64,000 nucleotides of DNA from Ohtaekwangia sp. (GCA_021155195.1 JAJNPV010000037.1:496001-560000); one strand, 5' to 3'; counted from the stretch's first letter, positions 44,466 to 53,324 are shown. Notes: a model not told the origin generated them from the sequence alone. Made by a program: numbers and translations.

Positions 44466-44473
44466 TACTTTTG
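44466..44473 (+). promoter_or_regulatory. Putative -7 box (TACTTTTG), possibly leaderless promoter
   Basis: TACTTTTG ends 4 bp before the ATG at 44478, so transcription would begin at or very near the start codon. TCTCA (44461-44465) and TGAGA (44472-44476) flank the box as an inverted repeat. Confidence 0.4.
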
Positions 44474-44477
44474 AGAC

Positions 44478-44939
44478 ATGAAGATTTTATTTGTTTGTCT
44501 GGGTAATATTTGCCGATCGCCATTGGCGGCTGCTATTTTTAATCATAAGGTGATAGAATTGAAGTTAGATCATGTTTTAATTTCAGATTCCTGTGGAACG
44601 GGAAATTATCATATTGGCGGTGCCGCTGATGACAGAAGTATTGCCGTTGCCCGGAAAAATGGTGTAGTGATTCAACACGTTGTTCGGCAATTGACTGCTG
44701 ATGATTTGGAAGAGTTTGATCACATTATTGCGATGGACAGAAACAATCTGGCAAACATTAAACGATTACCATCGGCCAAAGAAAATTATGAGAAAGTTAA
44801 GTTGATGCGTGAGTATGATCCACAAGGCCCAGGTGATGTGCCCGATCCATACTACGGAACCGAGAAAGATTTTAGAGAGGTTTATGATATTCTGGATCGG
44901 TCGATGGATGTATTGATTGCCTCATTTCAGAAGAGTTAA
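44478..44939 (+). CDS. Low-molecular-weight protein-tyrosine phosphatase
   Basis: The 153-residue enzyme has the P-loop CLGNICRS near the N-terminus (nucleophile C7, R13) and the general acid in DPYYG near residue 122. It dephosphorylates tyrosine on protein partners that are unknown here. In other bacteria such enzymes often control polysaccharide export kinases, but none is nearby. Its stop codon overlaps that of the convergent aspartate kinase gene by 4 bp. Confidence 0.93.
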   Translation: MKILFVCLGNICRSPLAAAIFNHKVIELKLDHVLISDSCGTGNYHIGGAADDRSIAVARKNGVVIQHVVRQLTADDLEEFDHIIAMDRNNLANIKRLPSAKENYEKVKLMREYDPQGPGDVPDPYYGTEKDFREVYDILDRSMDVLIASFQKS

Positions 44940-46180
44940 CTTCTTACCAACACCTGCAGTGTAGATCGAGAAGACTGCTCCAATATCACATTCGGTTTTG
45001 AACGGTATTCAATAAAAGTCTTAGCATCATAATTTTTAACTGTGATGAGCGTGAGGCCTGTATTGTAATACACTTCAAATTCTTCACTCAACATAGAAAC
45101 CAATTTTAGGATTTTTGAATCACGGAAGTCAACACAAAAGGAAAAAGAGATGGCAGAATTTTGCATCACATTTATTCGGGTATTGGTTTCTGAAAGTGCA
45201 GCAAAGATGGAGCTCAGTTGTTGTTCATTGGTAAAGGAAAAGTCAGTCACCTTGCAGGAGATAAGACATTGATTTTCTTTAAACACAATAAGAGGTGGAA
45301 GATTATCCACTTTACAATCGTGAATGATGGTTCCGGGTAAGGAGGGATCGTCAAAGTTTTTTACCAGCAAAGGAATGTTGGCATTGGCTAATGGTTTGAT
45401 GGTTTTTGGATGAATGACTGAAGCTCCGTAATAAGTCATCTCAGATGCTTCCTGATACGGTAGCTCTTCGAATACAATGGCATTTGAAATCCGTTTGGGA
45501 TCAGCACTCATCACTCCGGGCACATCTTTCCAGATTGTAACAGACTTTGCTGGTAAGCAGGTTGCGAAAATTGCTGCACTATAATCTGAACCTTCGCGAC
45601 CCAGTGTCGTGGTTGTATGATTTGATGTTCCACCAATGAATCCTTGCGTTATAATTATTTTTTGATTCAGTGTTTTATTAAGAGTTTCTATGGATTGTTT
45701 GGTTTTAACCCAGTCCACTTTTCCTTCGCGGTACGTTTCATTGGTATGTATGTAGTTTCGTGCATCAAGCCACTCACAAGGTAATCCGCTTTTATTCAAG
45801 AAAGCGCTTACAATCATCGAAGACAAAATCTCACCTTGCGAAACCACCTGATCATAAACCTGATCGTAATCGCCAGCGTGAGTGGCGGCTATTTCTATCC
45901 CTTTAAACTGAGTCTCGATTTTTTCTAAAAAAGATTGATCTACAATTTCCAGTTGCTGTATAATTTCTGTGTGGTAAGATTTAATCTCGTCAAGCGAAGA
46001 CTTATAATCGAGGTTCTTTTGTGCTTTATCAATAAGTTGCTCAAGTGCATTGGTTGTCTTGCCCATGGCTGAGACCACAATTAAAAGTGGTTCGCTGGCA
46101 AATTGCTTTACAATGGCAGCCATGTTTTTAATGGCTTTACCGTTCTTTATAGAAGCACCCCCAAATTTAAAGACCTTCAT
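44936..46180 (-). CDS. Aspartate kinase
   Basis: This 414-residue monofunctional aspartokinase makes aspartyl-phosphate for Lys, Thr and Met synthesis. The amino-acid-kinase domain starts with FKFGGASIKNGKAI and contains TTLGREGSDYSAAIFA. The C-terminal part (about 300-414) has two ACT-type regulatory domains, where feedback by an end product would act. It is not fused to homoserine dehydrogenase. The gene is divergent from fbp across a 111-bp region, a natural place for shared regulation. Confidence 0.94.
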   Translation of the reverse strand: MKVFKFGGASIKNGKAIKNMAAIVKQFASEPLLIVVSAMGKTTNALEQLIDKAQKNLDYKSSLDEIKSYHTEIIQQLEIVDQSFLEKIETQFKGIEIAATHAGDYDQVYDQVVSQGEILSSMIVSAFLNKSGLPCEWLDARNYIHTNETYREGKVDWVKTKQSIETLNKTLNQKIIITQGFIGGTSNHTTTTLGREGSDYSAAIFATCLPAKSVTIWKDVPGVMSADPKRISNAIVFEELPYQEASEMTYYGASVIHPKTIKPLANANIPLLVKNFDDPSLPGTIIHDCKVDNLPPLIVFKENQCLISCKVTDFSFTNEQQLSSIFAALSETNTRINVMQNSAISFSFCVDFRDSKILKLVSMLSEEFEVYYNTGLTLITVKNYDAKTFIEYRSKPNVILEQSSRSTLQVLVRS

Positions 46181-46216
46181 AACTCGAAATTTATTGATTT
46201 CAATCGTTTGCAGAGC

Positions 46217-46224
46217 TATATTTG
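46217..46224 (+). promoter_or_regulatory. Putative -7 box (TATATTTG) for fbp
   Basis: TATATTTG matches TAnnTTTG, and a TTG 20 bp upstream (46194-46196) can serve as the -33 element. The leader would be about 60 nt. A second, one-mismatch box (TAACTTTA) lies nearer the gene, at 46271-46278. Confidence 0.45.
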
Positions 46225-46291
46225 ACCCCTCAAATAATCGGGGCGAATTTACTAATCAGGCAACCAAACCTAACTTTAATAGAACAATTTC

Positions 46292-47275
46292 ATGGAATCT
46301 TCGCGCATCGCATTGCCTATTGGAACAGCTCTTGACCGATTTATTAAAAACAACCAATTTCAATTTCAATACGCAAGTGGTGAACTTTCGCAATTACTGC
46401 GCGACATTGCGCTCGCGTCTAAGGTGGTGAACCGGGAAATAAATAAAGCTGGTCTTATTGATATTATGGGGCCTATGGGCTCCCAAAATTCTGGGGGTGA
46501 GCAACAACAAAAATTAGATGTGCTTGCCAATATTCGTTTTACACGAGCCCTTACCAAAGGAGGCGAGGCTTGTGCACTAATCTCTGAAGAAACAGAATCG
46601 TATGTTGATTTAAATAATGAAGGTCGATATGTGATTGCCATCGATCCATTGGATGGTTCGTCAAATATTGATGTGAACGTATCGATTGGTACTATTTTTT
46701 CAATTTATAGAAGAGTGAGTCCGGTGGGGAAACCCATTCAGGATAAAGATATTTTGCAACGCGGTGCTGAGCAGGTGGCTGCCGGTTATATTTTATACGG
46801 ATCGTCTACTATGCTTGTATACACAACCGGGCATGGAGTAAATGGATTTACGTATGAAAGCACGCTGGGTGAATATGTGTTATCCCATCCCGATATGACC
46901 ATCCCCGAAAAGGGAAGAACGTATTCTATTAATGAAGGATCTGCTAATTCTTTTTCACCGGCAGTTAAAAGTTATGTTCAGTTTTGTAAGGATGAGAATT
47001 ACACGGCACGATACATTGGTTCCCTTGTTGCTGACTTTCATAGAAATTTATTAAAGGGAGGAATCTACATCTATCCGGCAACTGCAAAAGATAAGAATGG
47101 AAAGTTACGACTGATGTATGAGTGTAATGCACTTGCTTTCATTGCAGAACAAGCTGGCGGAAAAGCAACTGATGGTAAAAAAAGAATTCTGGAAATTAAA
47201 CCTGAAAGTCTGCATGAGCGCACGCCCTTTTATGTTGGCTCAAAAGCAATGGTTGAAAAAGCAGAGAGTTTTTAG
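46292..47275 (+). CDS. fbp: Class I fructose-1,6-bisphosphatase
   Basis: This gluconeogenic enzyme of 327 residues releases phosphate from fructose-1,6-bisphosphate. The metal-binding EE pair (99-100) and the signature DPLDGSSNIDVN (from D118) are present, and the sugar-phosphate site includes YIGSLVADFHRNL and KLRLMYECNALAF. It is divergent from the aspartate kinase gene, and its stop overlaps that of the DUF5606 gene by 4 bp. Confidence 0.97.
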   Translation: MESSRIALPIGTALDRFIKNNQFQFQYASGELSQLLRDIALASKVVNREINKAGLIDIMGPMGSQNSGGEQQQKLDVLANIRFTRALTKGGEACALISEETESYVDLNNEGRYVIAIDPLDGSSNIDVNVSIGTIFSIYRRVSPVGKPIQDKDILQRGAEQVAAGYILYGSSTMLVYTTGHGVNGFTYESTLGEYVLSHPDMTIPEKGRTYSINEGSANSFSPAVKSYVQFCKDENYTARYIGSLVADFHRNLLKGGIYIYPATAKDKNGKLRLMYECNALAFIAEQAGGKATDGKKRILEIKPESLHERTPFYVGSKAMVEKAESF

Positions 47276-47691
47276 TTAGCAGTGGGCTCACTTTTTTCCA
47301 CAAACAATTCTGGAACTTGTTCTAATAAAACACTATACCACTTTACTAATTTTTTAATATCGGAAACGTAAACCCGATTTTCATCATACTCAGGCAATAC
47401 TGATTTTAAAAATGCTTTTAATTCAACACCATCCGAGTTTCCATCTACCCCTAAATCGTTCTTAAAATCTTTGTAAATTTTTTTTAATACTTCTTCTAAA
47501 GCAACCGTTCCTTCTTTGGTAGTAGTATAAATTGAGATTTCGCTAAGCAAAGACAAGCGTTGTGTGGCACTCGCAACTACACGGGTTTTAGCAGCATCTA
47601 ACGATTCTAACAACACACCTGATTTCCCGGGTTTCAACACTTTAAAAAGTCCACCCTTTCCACTGATCGATGCTATTTCTGACAATTCCAT
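47272..47691 (-). CDS. DUF5606 protein
   Basis: This 139-residue protein of the Bacteroidota-specific DUF5606 family has unknown function. The N-terminal domain (1-75) with ISGKGGLFKVLKPGKSGVLLE resembles a small beta-barrel or SH3-like fold. The C-terminal half is helical and acidic, with EYDENRVYVSDIKKLVKWY. It follows engB on the minus strand and has its own predicted -7 box overlapping the end of engB. Confidence 0.85.
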   Translation of the reverse strand: MELSEIASISGKGGLFKVLKPGKSGVLLESLDAAKTRVVASATQRLSLLSEISIYTTTKEGTVALEEVLKKIYKDFKNDLGVDGNSDGVELKAFLKSVLPEYDENRVYVSDIKKLVKWYSVLLEQVPELFVEKSEPTAN

Positions 47692-47713
47692 GAGTAATAA
47701 ATTATTTTGGGCG

Positions 47714-47721
47714 CAAAACTA
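47714..47721 (-). promoter_or_regulatory. Putative -7 box (TAGTTTTG) for the DUF5606 gene
   Basis: The minus strand reads TAGTTTTG. It uses the engB stop codon as its TA and lies about 23 bp before the DUF5606 start. Confidence 0.35.
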
Positions 47722-48327
47722 ATCATTTTCTCTATCTGCATTTATAGCAGTATCAATAAAATCAAGCAACGCTGTTCGTCCTGATTTCTTTTCGGAGGAG
47801 GTAATGAATAAAGGCGGTAACTCTTCCCAATCCTTTAGCAAACGCTTTTCAATTTTATTTTTAGACTTTCCGAGTTCGGATTGTTTTAGTTTATCTGTTT
47901 TTGTTAGCACCAATGCAATGGGAATATTGAGTGAGCCTAATCGCTTAATGAATTCCATATCTTTTTCCTGGGGCTCTAACCGCGAATCAATCAGAACAAA
48001 CGTGCAATAAAGATTGGTGCGGTTCTTAAAGTAAGTGTCAATCATGTGACTCCAATTTTCTTTAAGGCTTTTGCTTACGCTTGCATATCCATAGCCCGGT
48101 AAATCCACCAGGTACCATGATTTATTTATTAAAAAGTGATTGATTGTTTGTGTTTTACCTGGGGTAGAAGAGATCTTTGCTAACTCCTTTCTTCCCGTTA
48201 GCATATTTATTAAGGACGATTTTCCAACATTCGATCTCCCAATAAAGGCAAATTCCGGTTTGTTTGGTAAGGGACATTTTTCAATGTCTGTATTACTTAT
48301 AATGAACTCTGCAGTTTGAATTTCCAT
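47719..48327 (-). CDS. engB: Ribosome biogenesis GTPase YsxC/EngB
   Basis: This 202-residue TrmE-Era-EngA-EngB type GTPase is needed for 50S assembly. The G1 motif GRSNVGKSS (30-38), G3 DLPGYGYA, G4 LTKTDK and the conserved TPGKTQTINHF effector region are all present. The CATCTTTG ahead of the start is one mismatch from the -7 box. It is upstream of the DUF5606 gene on the same strand. Confidence 0.96.
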   Translation of the reverse strand: MEIQTAEFIISNTDIEKCPLPNKPEFAFIGRSNVGKSSLINMLTGRKELAKISSTPGKTQTINHFLINKSWYLVDLPGYGYASVSKSLKENWSHMIDTYFKNRTNLYCTFVLIDSRLEPQEKDMEFIKRLGSLNIPIALVLTKTDKLKQSELGKSKNKIEKRLLKDWEELPPLFITSSEKKSGRTALLDFIDTAINADREND

Positions 48328-48465
48328 AACTTTGCGGTTGCAAAGATGGGTAAAGTAAATTAGAATGTAATTTTTACGTACCTTATTAAGCGTATTTAAA
48401 GATTTAGATAGATATAGATTTTAGTAACTTGCCCTATCTTGTAGGAATACTGTTTTGTTTTTTTA

Positions 48466-50481
48466 ATGTTGGCAATCAAATCTCAGAATCACATGCAGCG
48501 CTTTCGAAGCGGCCTTATTTTTTTAACTTTTCTTGTTGCAACCTTATCAGGTTGGGCTCAGGAGCAGAGTAAGGATCAAGCTCGACAATATTTTGAAATG
48601 GCCAGCGAAATCATGTCGGGCACTAAAGCAATTGATGATGCTCGCGAATTGATGGTGATTGCAGCAAATTATGATACCACTAATTTGAAAGCCAATACGG
48701 ATGCAGGGTTAATGCATCTGAGAACGATTCAAAAGGAACAAGCTGTAAAATATCTGATGCGAGTGTTCAGGCAAAGCCCAAACTTTCGTTTTGATCTTGA
48801 ATTTCAAATTGCAAGTGGATATCATTTTGGGCTTCAATTTGATAAAGCAATAGATTTTTACACACGCTATAAAATTAAACTAGATCGAAATCCAAATTAT
48901 AAAGGAAAGGACAAAGTTGAAGCAAAAGAAGTTTCGAAAAGACTAGAGGAGTGTGCAACGGGTAAGGAATTGGTAGCAGATCCTAAACCATTCTCCATCA
49001 CTAATCTTGGCCCTGAAGTAAATTCAGAATACGATGACTATGCGCCCGTTGTGTATCATAATGAACTTGAGCTCATTTTTACATCCAGAAGGCGAGATGG
49101 AAATTTGAATGAAAATGTTGCTGACGATAATAAACCTTATGAGGATATATACATAAGCAAGAAGGAAGGCGAAGTTTGGCAACCCGCCCAAAATATTGGA
49201 ACCACAGTTAATACACGTTTCAATGATTCCAATATAGCCATGTCTCCGAACGGAAACATACTTTTTCTTTATAAGGATGGCGTTGGAGATGGCGATATAT
49301 TTTCGAGTACGAAACAAGCAGATAGCACATGGGCCAAACCGGTTCCATTCCCCGGCTCAATAAATTCTTCCTTCTATGAATCATCGATTACCATTACAAA
49401 AGATGAATCAACTATTTACTTCGCCAGTGAGCGTCCTGGTGGCCTTGGCGGGATAGATATTTATTCTTGTACGAAGGATAAAAAAGGAGCCTGGACGGTT
49501 ATCAAAAATCTGGGCCCTACAATTAATACAGAATACGATGATGATGCTCCTTTTATTGATTACGATGGTAAGACGCTTTATTTTAGTTCGAAGGGCAGAA
49601 AGGGAATGGGTGGGTATGATATTTTTAAAACTACCTTGATGGATTTAGAGAAAAAGGAATGGACTGAACCCGAAAATGTAGGCTATCCCATCAACACCCC
49701 CGATGATGACGTGTTTATTGTAGGTACAGGAACGGCTAACCGGTTTTATTTTTCTTCAGCTCGTGCCGATGGATATGGCTATTCCGATATCTATTTGATT
49801 TCAGATTTGAAAAAGGAGCCTGAGGTTGCCAAAACTCCTGAGAAAAAAGGTATTCAACCAATTCGATTTATGGTTGAGATTGTGGATGCAGAAACTAAGG
49901 AACCCATTGAGGCAACTGCCAAAATGCGAGGTAAAGATAATACGGTTATAGGCTCGGCAAGCTTAGGCACAGGCTCTTTTGAATTTGGCGTAATGTCCAC
50001 CGTACCCAAAGAGTACGTGGTATCGATTGAGTTGGAAGGATATATTTTTGAAAATATAAAAGTGAACCTGGGCCGGGCTACTGAAGAACCACAAACTGTA
50101 TCCAGAAAAGTTTTATTGCGCAAAGTAGCAGTAGGAGAAGTGTCTGCTTTACGGCACGTGTTTTTTGAGTTTTCAAAAGCCACTTTACAGGAAACTTCCT
50201 ATGAAGAGCTAAATATGATGGTGACCATGATGAAACAAAATCAATCGATGCAAGTTGAGATAGGTGGCCACACCGATGATGTAGGTAGTGACACGTTCAA
50301 TAAAAAATTATCGCAACAAAGAGCCGATGCAGTTAAAAGCTATTTGACATCCAATGGCATTGGCGGGCGTAGAATAAAATCCATTGGTTATGGTGAAGAA
50401 AAGCCTCTTGTATCGAATGATGATGAAACCGGGGGGCGCGAAATAAACCGCAGAGTTGAGTTTAAAGTTCTGGCCAAGTAA
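48466..50481 (+). CDS. PorE-like outer membrane protein (TPR, PD40 propeller, CRD, OmpA)
   Basis: This 671-residue exported protein has four parts: a TPR-like helical domain (about 35-165), a beta-propeller of PD40/WD40-like blades (about 170-460, with repeated FSSxR, YFASERPGGLGGIDIY and YFSSKGRKGMGGYDIF), a carboxypeptidase-regulatory-like beta domain (about 480-555) and a C-terminal OmpA peptidoglycan-binding domain (about 560-671, IGGHTDDVGSDTFNKKLSQQRA). This is the order and approximate length of PorE of Porphyromonas gingivalis, a T9SS component that binds peptidoglycan. An alternative ATG at 48493 gives a shorter signal peptide n-region. Many paralogues with this architecture exist, so T9SS membership is likely but not proven. 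Confidence 0.88.
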   Translation: MLAIKSQNHMQRFRSGLIFLTFLVATLSGWAQEQSKDQARQYFEMASEIMSGTKAIDDARELMVIAANYDTTNLKANTDAGLMHLRTIQKEQAVKYLMRVFRQSPNFRFDLEFQIASGYHFGLQFDKAIDFYTRYKIKLDRNPNYKGKDKVEAKEVSKRLEECATGKELVADPKPFSITNLGPEVNSEYDDYAPVVYHNELELIFTSRRRDGNLNENVADDNKPYEDIYISKKEGEVWQPAQNIGTTVNTRFNDSNIAMSPNGNILFLYKDGVGDGDIFSSTKQADSTWAKPVPFPGSINSSFYESSITITKDESTIYFASERPGGLGGIDIYSCTKDKKGAWTVIKNLGPTINTEYDDDAPFIDYDGKTLYFSSKGRKGMGGYDIFKTTLMDLEKKEWTEPENVGYPINTPDDDVFIVGTGTANRFYFSSARADGYGYSDIYLISDLKKEPEVAKTPEKKGIQPIRFMVEIVDAETKEPIEATAKMRGKDNTVIGSASLGTGSFEFGVMSTVPKEYVVSIELEGYIFENIKVNLGRATEEPQTVSRKVLLRKVAVGEVSALRHVFFEFSKATLQETSYEELNMMVTMMKQNQSMQVEIGGHTDDVGSDTFNKKLSQQRADAVKSYLTSNGIGGRRIKSIGYGEEKPLVSNDDETGGREINRRVEFKVLAK

Positions 50482-50517
50482 TCCTAAACCATTCATTACC
50501 CTTCTTGTTTTTAGTAG

Positions 50518-50525
50518 TACTTTTG
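50518..50525 (+). promoter_or_regulatory. Putative -7 box (TACTTTTG) for ubiE-porT
   Basis: TACTTTTG matches TAnnTTTG 22 bp before the ubiE TTG start. No good -33 TTTG lies at the expected distance. Confidence 0.35.
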
Positions 50526-50547
50526 TACTTACTTAATTCATTTTATT

Positions 50548-51270
50548 TTGACAGTAGTTCCTTATAAAGAAGACAATGCCGGCAAAAAGCAGCAGGTGGC
50601 TCGCATGTTTGATTCTATCAGTGGTAATTATGATTTTCTGAATCATTTTCTAAGTCTGGGGATTGATATACGGTGGCGAAAAAAGGCGATTAAATTGTTG
50701 GCTTCAGGAAATCCTAAAATAATTCTGGATGTTGCTACAGGCACCGGTGATTTTGCTATTGAAACATTAACCTTAAATCCAGATCAGGTAATTGGAGTAG
50801 ACATTTCCGAAGGAATGCTGGAGGTAGGTCGCAAGAAAATGAAAGCCCGTGGGTATGATCAAAAAATAGATTTGCGTTTAGCGGATTCAGAAAATCTACC
50901 CTTTCAGGAAAATAAATTTGATGCGGTGATCGTTGCATTTGGAGTAAGAAACTTTGAGCATTTGGAAAAAGGATTGGCTGAAATGCGCAGAGTGCTAAAA
51001 CCAGGAGGGCGCATGGTTGTGTTGGAGTTTTCAAAGCCACGCAGGTTTCCGTTCAAACAGTTTTATAATTTTTATTTTAAATTCATTTTGCCTAAAATAG
51101 GACGATTGATTTCACGTGATCCAGCCGCTTATACCTATTTACCTGAGTCTGTTCAGGCTTTTCCGGATGGAGAAGCGTTCACTAAAATTCTTGATCGTTT
51201 AGGATTTAACCAAACTTCATGCACCCCTTTAACTTTTGGAATCAGTTCGCTTTACACAGGAGTAAAATAA
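50548..51270 (+). CDS. ubiE: Demethylmenaquinone methyltransferase (UbiE/MenG)
   Basis: This 240-residue SAM-dependent methyltransferase catalyses the last step of menaquinone synthesis. The SAM-binding motif DVATGTGDFA is at about 61-70 and the family signatures YDFLNHFLSLGIDIRWRKKA and GVRNFEHLEKGLAEMRRVLKPGG are present. The start is a TTG at 50548. The last 52 bp overlap porT, an arrangement seen in other Bacteroidota and indicating joint transcription. Confidence 0.95.
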   Translation: MTVVPYKEDNAGKKQQVARMFDSISGNYDFLNHFLSLGIDIRWRKKAIKLLASGNPKIILDVATGTGDFAIETLTLNPDQVIGVDISEGMLEVGRKKMKARGYDQKIDLRLADSENLPFQENKFDAVIVAFGVRNFEHLEKGLAEMRRVLKPGGRMVVLEFSKPRRFPFKQFYNFYFKFILPKIGRLISRDPAAYTYLPESVQAFPDGEAFTKILDRLGFNQTSCTPLTFGISSLYTGVK

Positions 51271-51956
51271 TCCTGGTGTTTTGCCTTGGCCTGGCTCCTG
51301 TGGTTTCTCAGGCGCAGATTTTTAAATGGGCAAGACAAAATAATCCTAACTACGATCAGCGAACCATCAGTTATGGATTTATGATTGGGCTTCACACTTC
51401 GGCCTATCAAGTTACTTATTCCGATAAGTTTGTTGATCAACAATATGATACTGTGCACTCTGTAATGGCAGAATTTTCACCCGGATTTTCATTAGGGTTT
51501 TTAGTGAACTATAGGATCAATGAATTTTTGGATTTGCGTTTAATGCCCAAAGCCGGATTTTACACACACAAACTTCGTTATAAGTATACTGACGAAACCG
51601 AGCGACTTCAGTTTGTTGAAACTACACATGTTGAATTTCCTTTACTTTTGAAATATAAATCGATGCGTAGAGGAAATGTGCGCATGTATATGATTGGTGG
51701 TATTACACCAGGTTTCGAACTCTCGGGTAAAAATGATATTCAATCATCGACAGCTTCGTTGGATATTCGAAAAAACAATATTCAATTAGAGGGTGGCCTT
51801 GGCTTCGACTTTTATTTTCCGTTGTTTAAATTCTCACAAGAGATTCGCTTTGCGCGAGGGATTAGCAATATGTTAGGCCCCGACCCAAGTATTTACAAGG
51901 ATCCATTAAAGCGACTCAATACAAATACGATCTCCGTATATTTTATTTTTCAATAA
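51219..51956 (+). CDS. porT: PorT family outer membrane beta-barrel protein
   Basis: This 245-residue protein has a signal peptide (about 1-32, ending SQAQ) and an eight-strand-type outer-membrane barrel pattern. The segments ISYGFMIGLHTSAYQVTYSD, PGFSLGFLVNYRINEFLDLRLMP and the C-terminal aromatic FIFQ are typical of PorT. PorT is needed for T9SS secretion in P. gingivalis and Flavobacterium. Position after ubiE with an overlap supports the call over a generic barrel protein. Confidence 0.9.
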   Translation: MHPFNFWNQFALHRSKIILVFCLGLAPVVSQAQIFKWARQNNPNYDQRTISYGFMIGLHTSAYQVTYSDKFVDQQYDTVHSVMAEFSPGFSLGFLVNYRINEFLDLRLMPKAGFYTHKLRYKYTDETERLQFVETTHVEFPLLLKYKSMRRGNVRMYMIGGITPGFELSGKNDIQSSTASLDIRKNNIQLEGGLGFDFYFPLFKFSQEIRFARGISNMLGPDPSIYKDPLKRLNTNTISVYFIFQ

Positions 51957-51961
51957 TACTC

Positions 51962-51986
51962 ATCAGTCTATATTTGTTTGACTGAT
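51962..51986 (+). promoter_or_regulatory. Palindrome around a -7 box upstream of the SDR gene
   Basis: ATCAGTC (51962-51968) and GACTGAT (51980-51986) bracket TATATTTG (51969-51976), an exact -7 box match. The predicted transcript would start about 18 bp before the ATG at 52001. The palindrome may be an operator, or alternatively a hairpin ending the porT transcript. Confidence 0.4.
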
Positions 51987-52000
51987 TATTAATTTCAATT

Positions 52001-52759
52001 ATGACTGCAAAACGAATTGTTCTTATTACAGGTGCAACCTCGGGTATTGGCGAAGCCACTGCCCGATTATTGGCAACGAATAATTTTAAACTTATTCTAT
52101 GTGGAAGAAGAAAGGATCGACTGAAAAAGTTGGCTGATGAACTGAATTCGCATACTGAAACGACTACACTTTCGTTCGAGGTTCGAAATCAAAAGGAAGT
52201 TGCAGCAAGCATTGAATCGTTACCCACAGAATGGAGGGAGATTGATGTGCTGGTTAATAATGCAGGCAACGCTCATGGGCTTGACCCCATCCAAACCGGA
52301 AGTATTGAAGATTGGGATGCCATGATGGACATCAATGTGAAAGGGTTGTTGTATGTAACAAAATCAGTTCTGCCCATTATGACAAAACGGAATAGTGGTC
52401 ACATTATAAACATTGGTTCTATTGCAGGCAAAGAAGTGTACGCTAATGGCAATGTGTATTGCGCCAGTAAGTTTGCGGTAGATGCTGTAACAAAAGGCAT
52501 GCGCATCGACCTGAATGCGCATGGTATTAAAGTAACTGCCATTCATCCTGGGTTGGTTGAAACAGAATTTTCGCTGGTGCGCTTTAAAGGGGATGAAGAA
52601 CGTTCTAAAAATGTGTATAAAGGATTTGACCCCTTAGTGGGTAATGATATTGCCGATCTGATTTTGTTTGCACTCACGCGACCTGCACATGTGGTTATAG
52701 CTGATTTGGTTGTGTTACCCACAGCACAAGCCAGTGCTACAGTGGTGAAGAAAAGTTGA
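52001..52759 (+). CDS. Short-chain dehydrogenase/reductase (YdfG-like)
   Basis: This 252-residue classical SDR has cofactor motif TGATSGIG (10-17), an arginine-rich CGRRKDR after strand 2 that suggests NADPH, NNAG (86-89), and the catalytic S140, Y153 and K157. Overall it resembles the 3-hydroxy acid/serine dehydrogenase YdfG group, but the substrate is uncertain. Its stop is separated by a single base from that of the convergent redoxin gene. Confidence 0.92.
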   Translation: MTAKRIVLITGATSGIGEATARLLATNNFKLILCGRRKDRLKKLADELNSHTETTTLSFEVRNQKEVAASIESLPTEWREIDVLVNNAGNAHGLDPIQTGSIEDWDAMMDINVKGLLYVTKSVLPIMTKRNSGHIINIGSIAGKEVYANGNVYCASKFAVDAVTKGMRIDLNAHGIKVTAIHPGLVETEFSLVRFKGDEERSKNVYKGFDPLVGNDIADLILFALTRPAHVVIADLVVLPTAQASATVVKKS

Positions 52760-52760
52760 T

Positions 52761-53324
52761 TTATTTCTTCCGGATCGTACATCCAACAGCTCGCTGAGTT
52801 GCAGGCTCTATTTTTTGACCAGCAATTAATTTATCTATTGCATCTTTAAGAAAGTTTTGCTTGGCATCGCTGGCTGCTTGCGGATTGTCATCAATCGCAC
52901 CGCTGTAGGCAACTGTAAATTTTCCGTTAGCAGCAGAAAGCAAAAATACTTCGGGGCTTTTGCGGGCTCCAAAGGTTCCCATCGCTATCTGATCTTTGTC
53001 TGCCAGATAGGGAACACCGAGATCCCCATAATGAATTGCCATTTGACTAACATCTTCTTCCACTTCCTGATTTGAGTTGATAAGTAGAAATTGAATTTTG
53101 CCAGAATAAGAATTCACAAGCCCTTTTAATCGGTCTTTATAGTAATTATCGAACGGGCATTCGTGGCTGGTAAACACAACTGCAATACCGGCCGAGGATT
53201 TATAGTTGGCCAAAGAAACAGCCTTGCCGCTTTTTACATCGGTAAGCGAGAAGTCCTTAATCTCAGTTTGGGCATTGGAGATTATTGCTGCTGATAAAAA
53301 TATAACGGCTAGTAATTTTTTCAT
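52761..53324 (-). CDS. Exported redoxin/AhpC-TSA family protein
   Basis: The 187-residue protein has a signal peptide (MKKLLAVIFLSAAIISNAQ) and a thioredoxin-fold domain. The peroxidatic-type cysteine lies in FTSHECPFDNYY, where peroxiredoxins have PxxxTxxC. A second cysteine, in VGCTIRKK, is near the C-terminus. IHYGDLGVPYLADKDQIA and the SPEVFLL strand fit the redoxin family seen in many Bacteroidota. A role in periplasmic peroxide or thiol handling is an inference. Confidence 0.85.
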   Translation of the reverse strand: MKKLLAVIFLSAAIISNAQTEIKDFSLTDVKSGKAVSLANYKSSAGIAVVFTSHECPFDNYYKDRLKGLVNSYSGKIQFLLINSNQEVEEDVSQMAIHYGDLGVPYLADKDQIAMGTFGARKSPEVFLLSAANGKFTVAYSGAIDDNPQAASDAKQNFLKDAIDKLIAGQKIEPATQRAVGCTIRKK

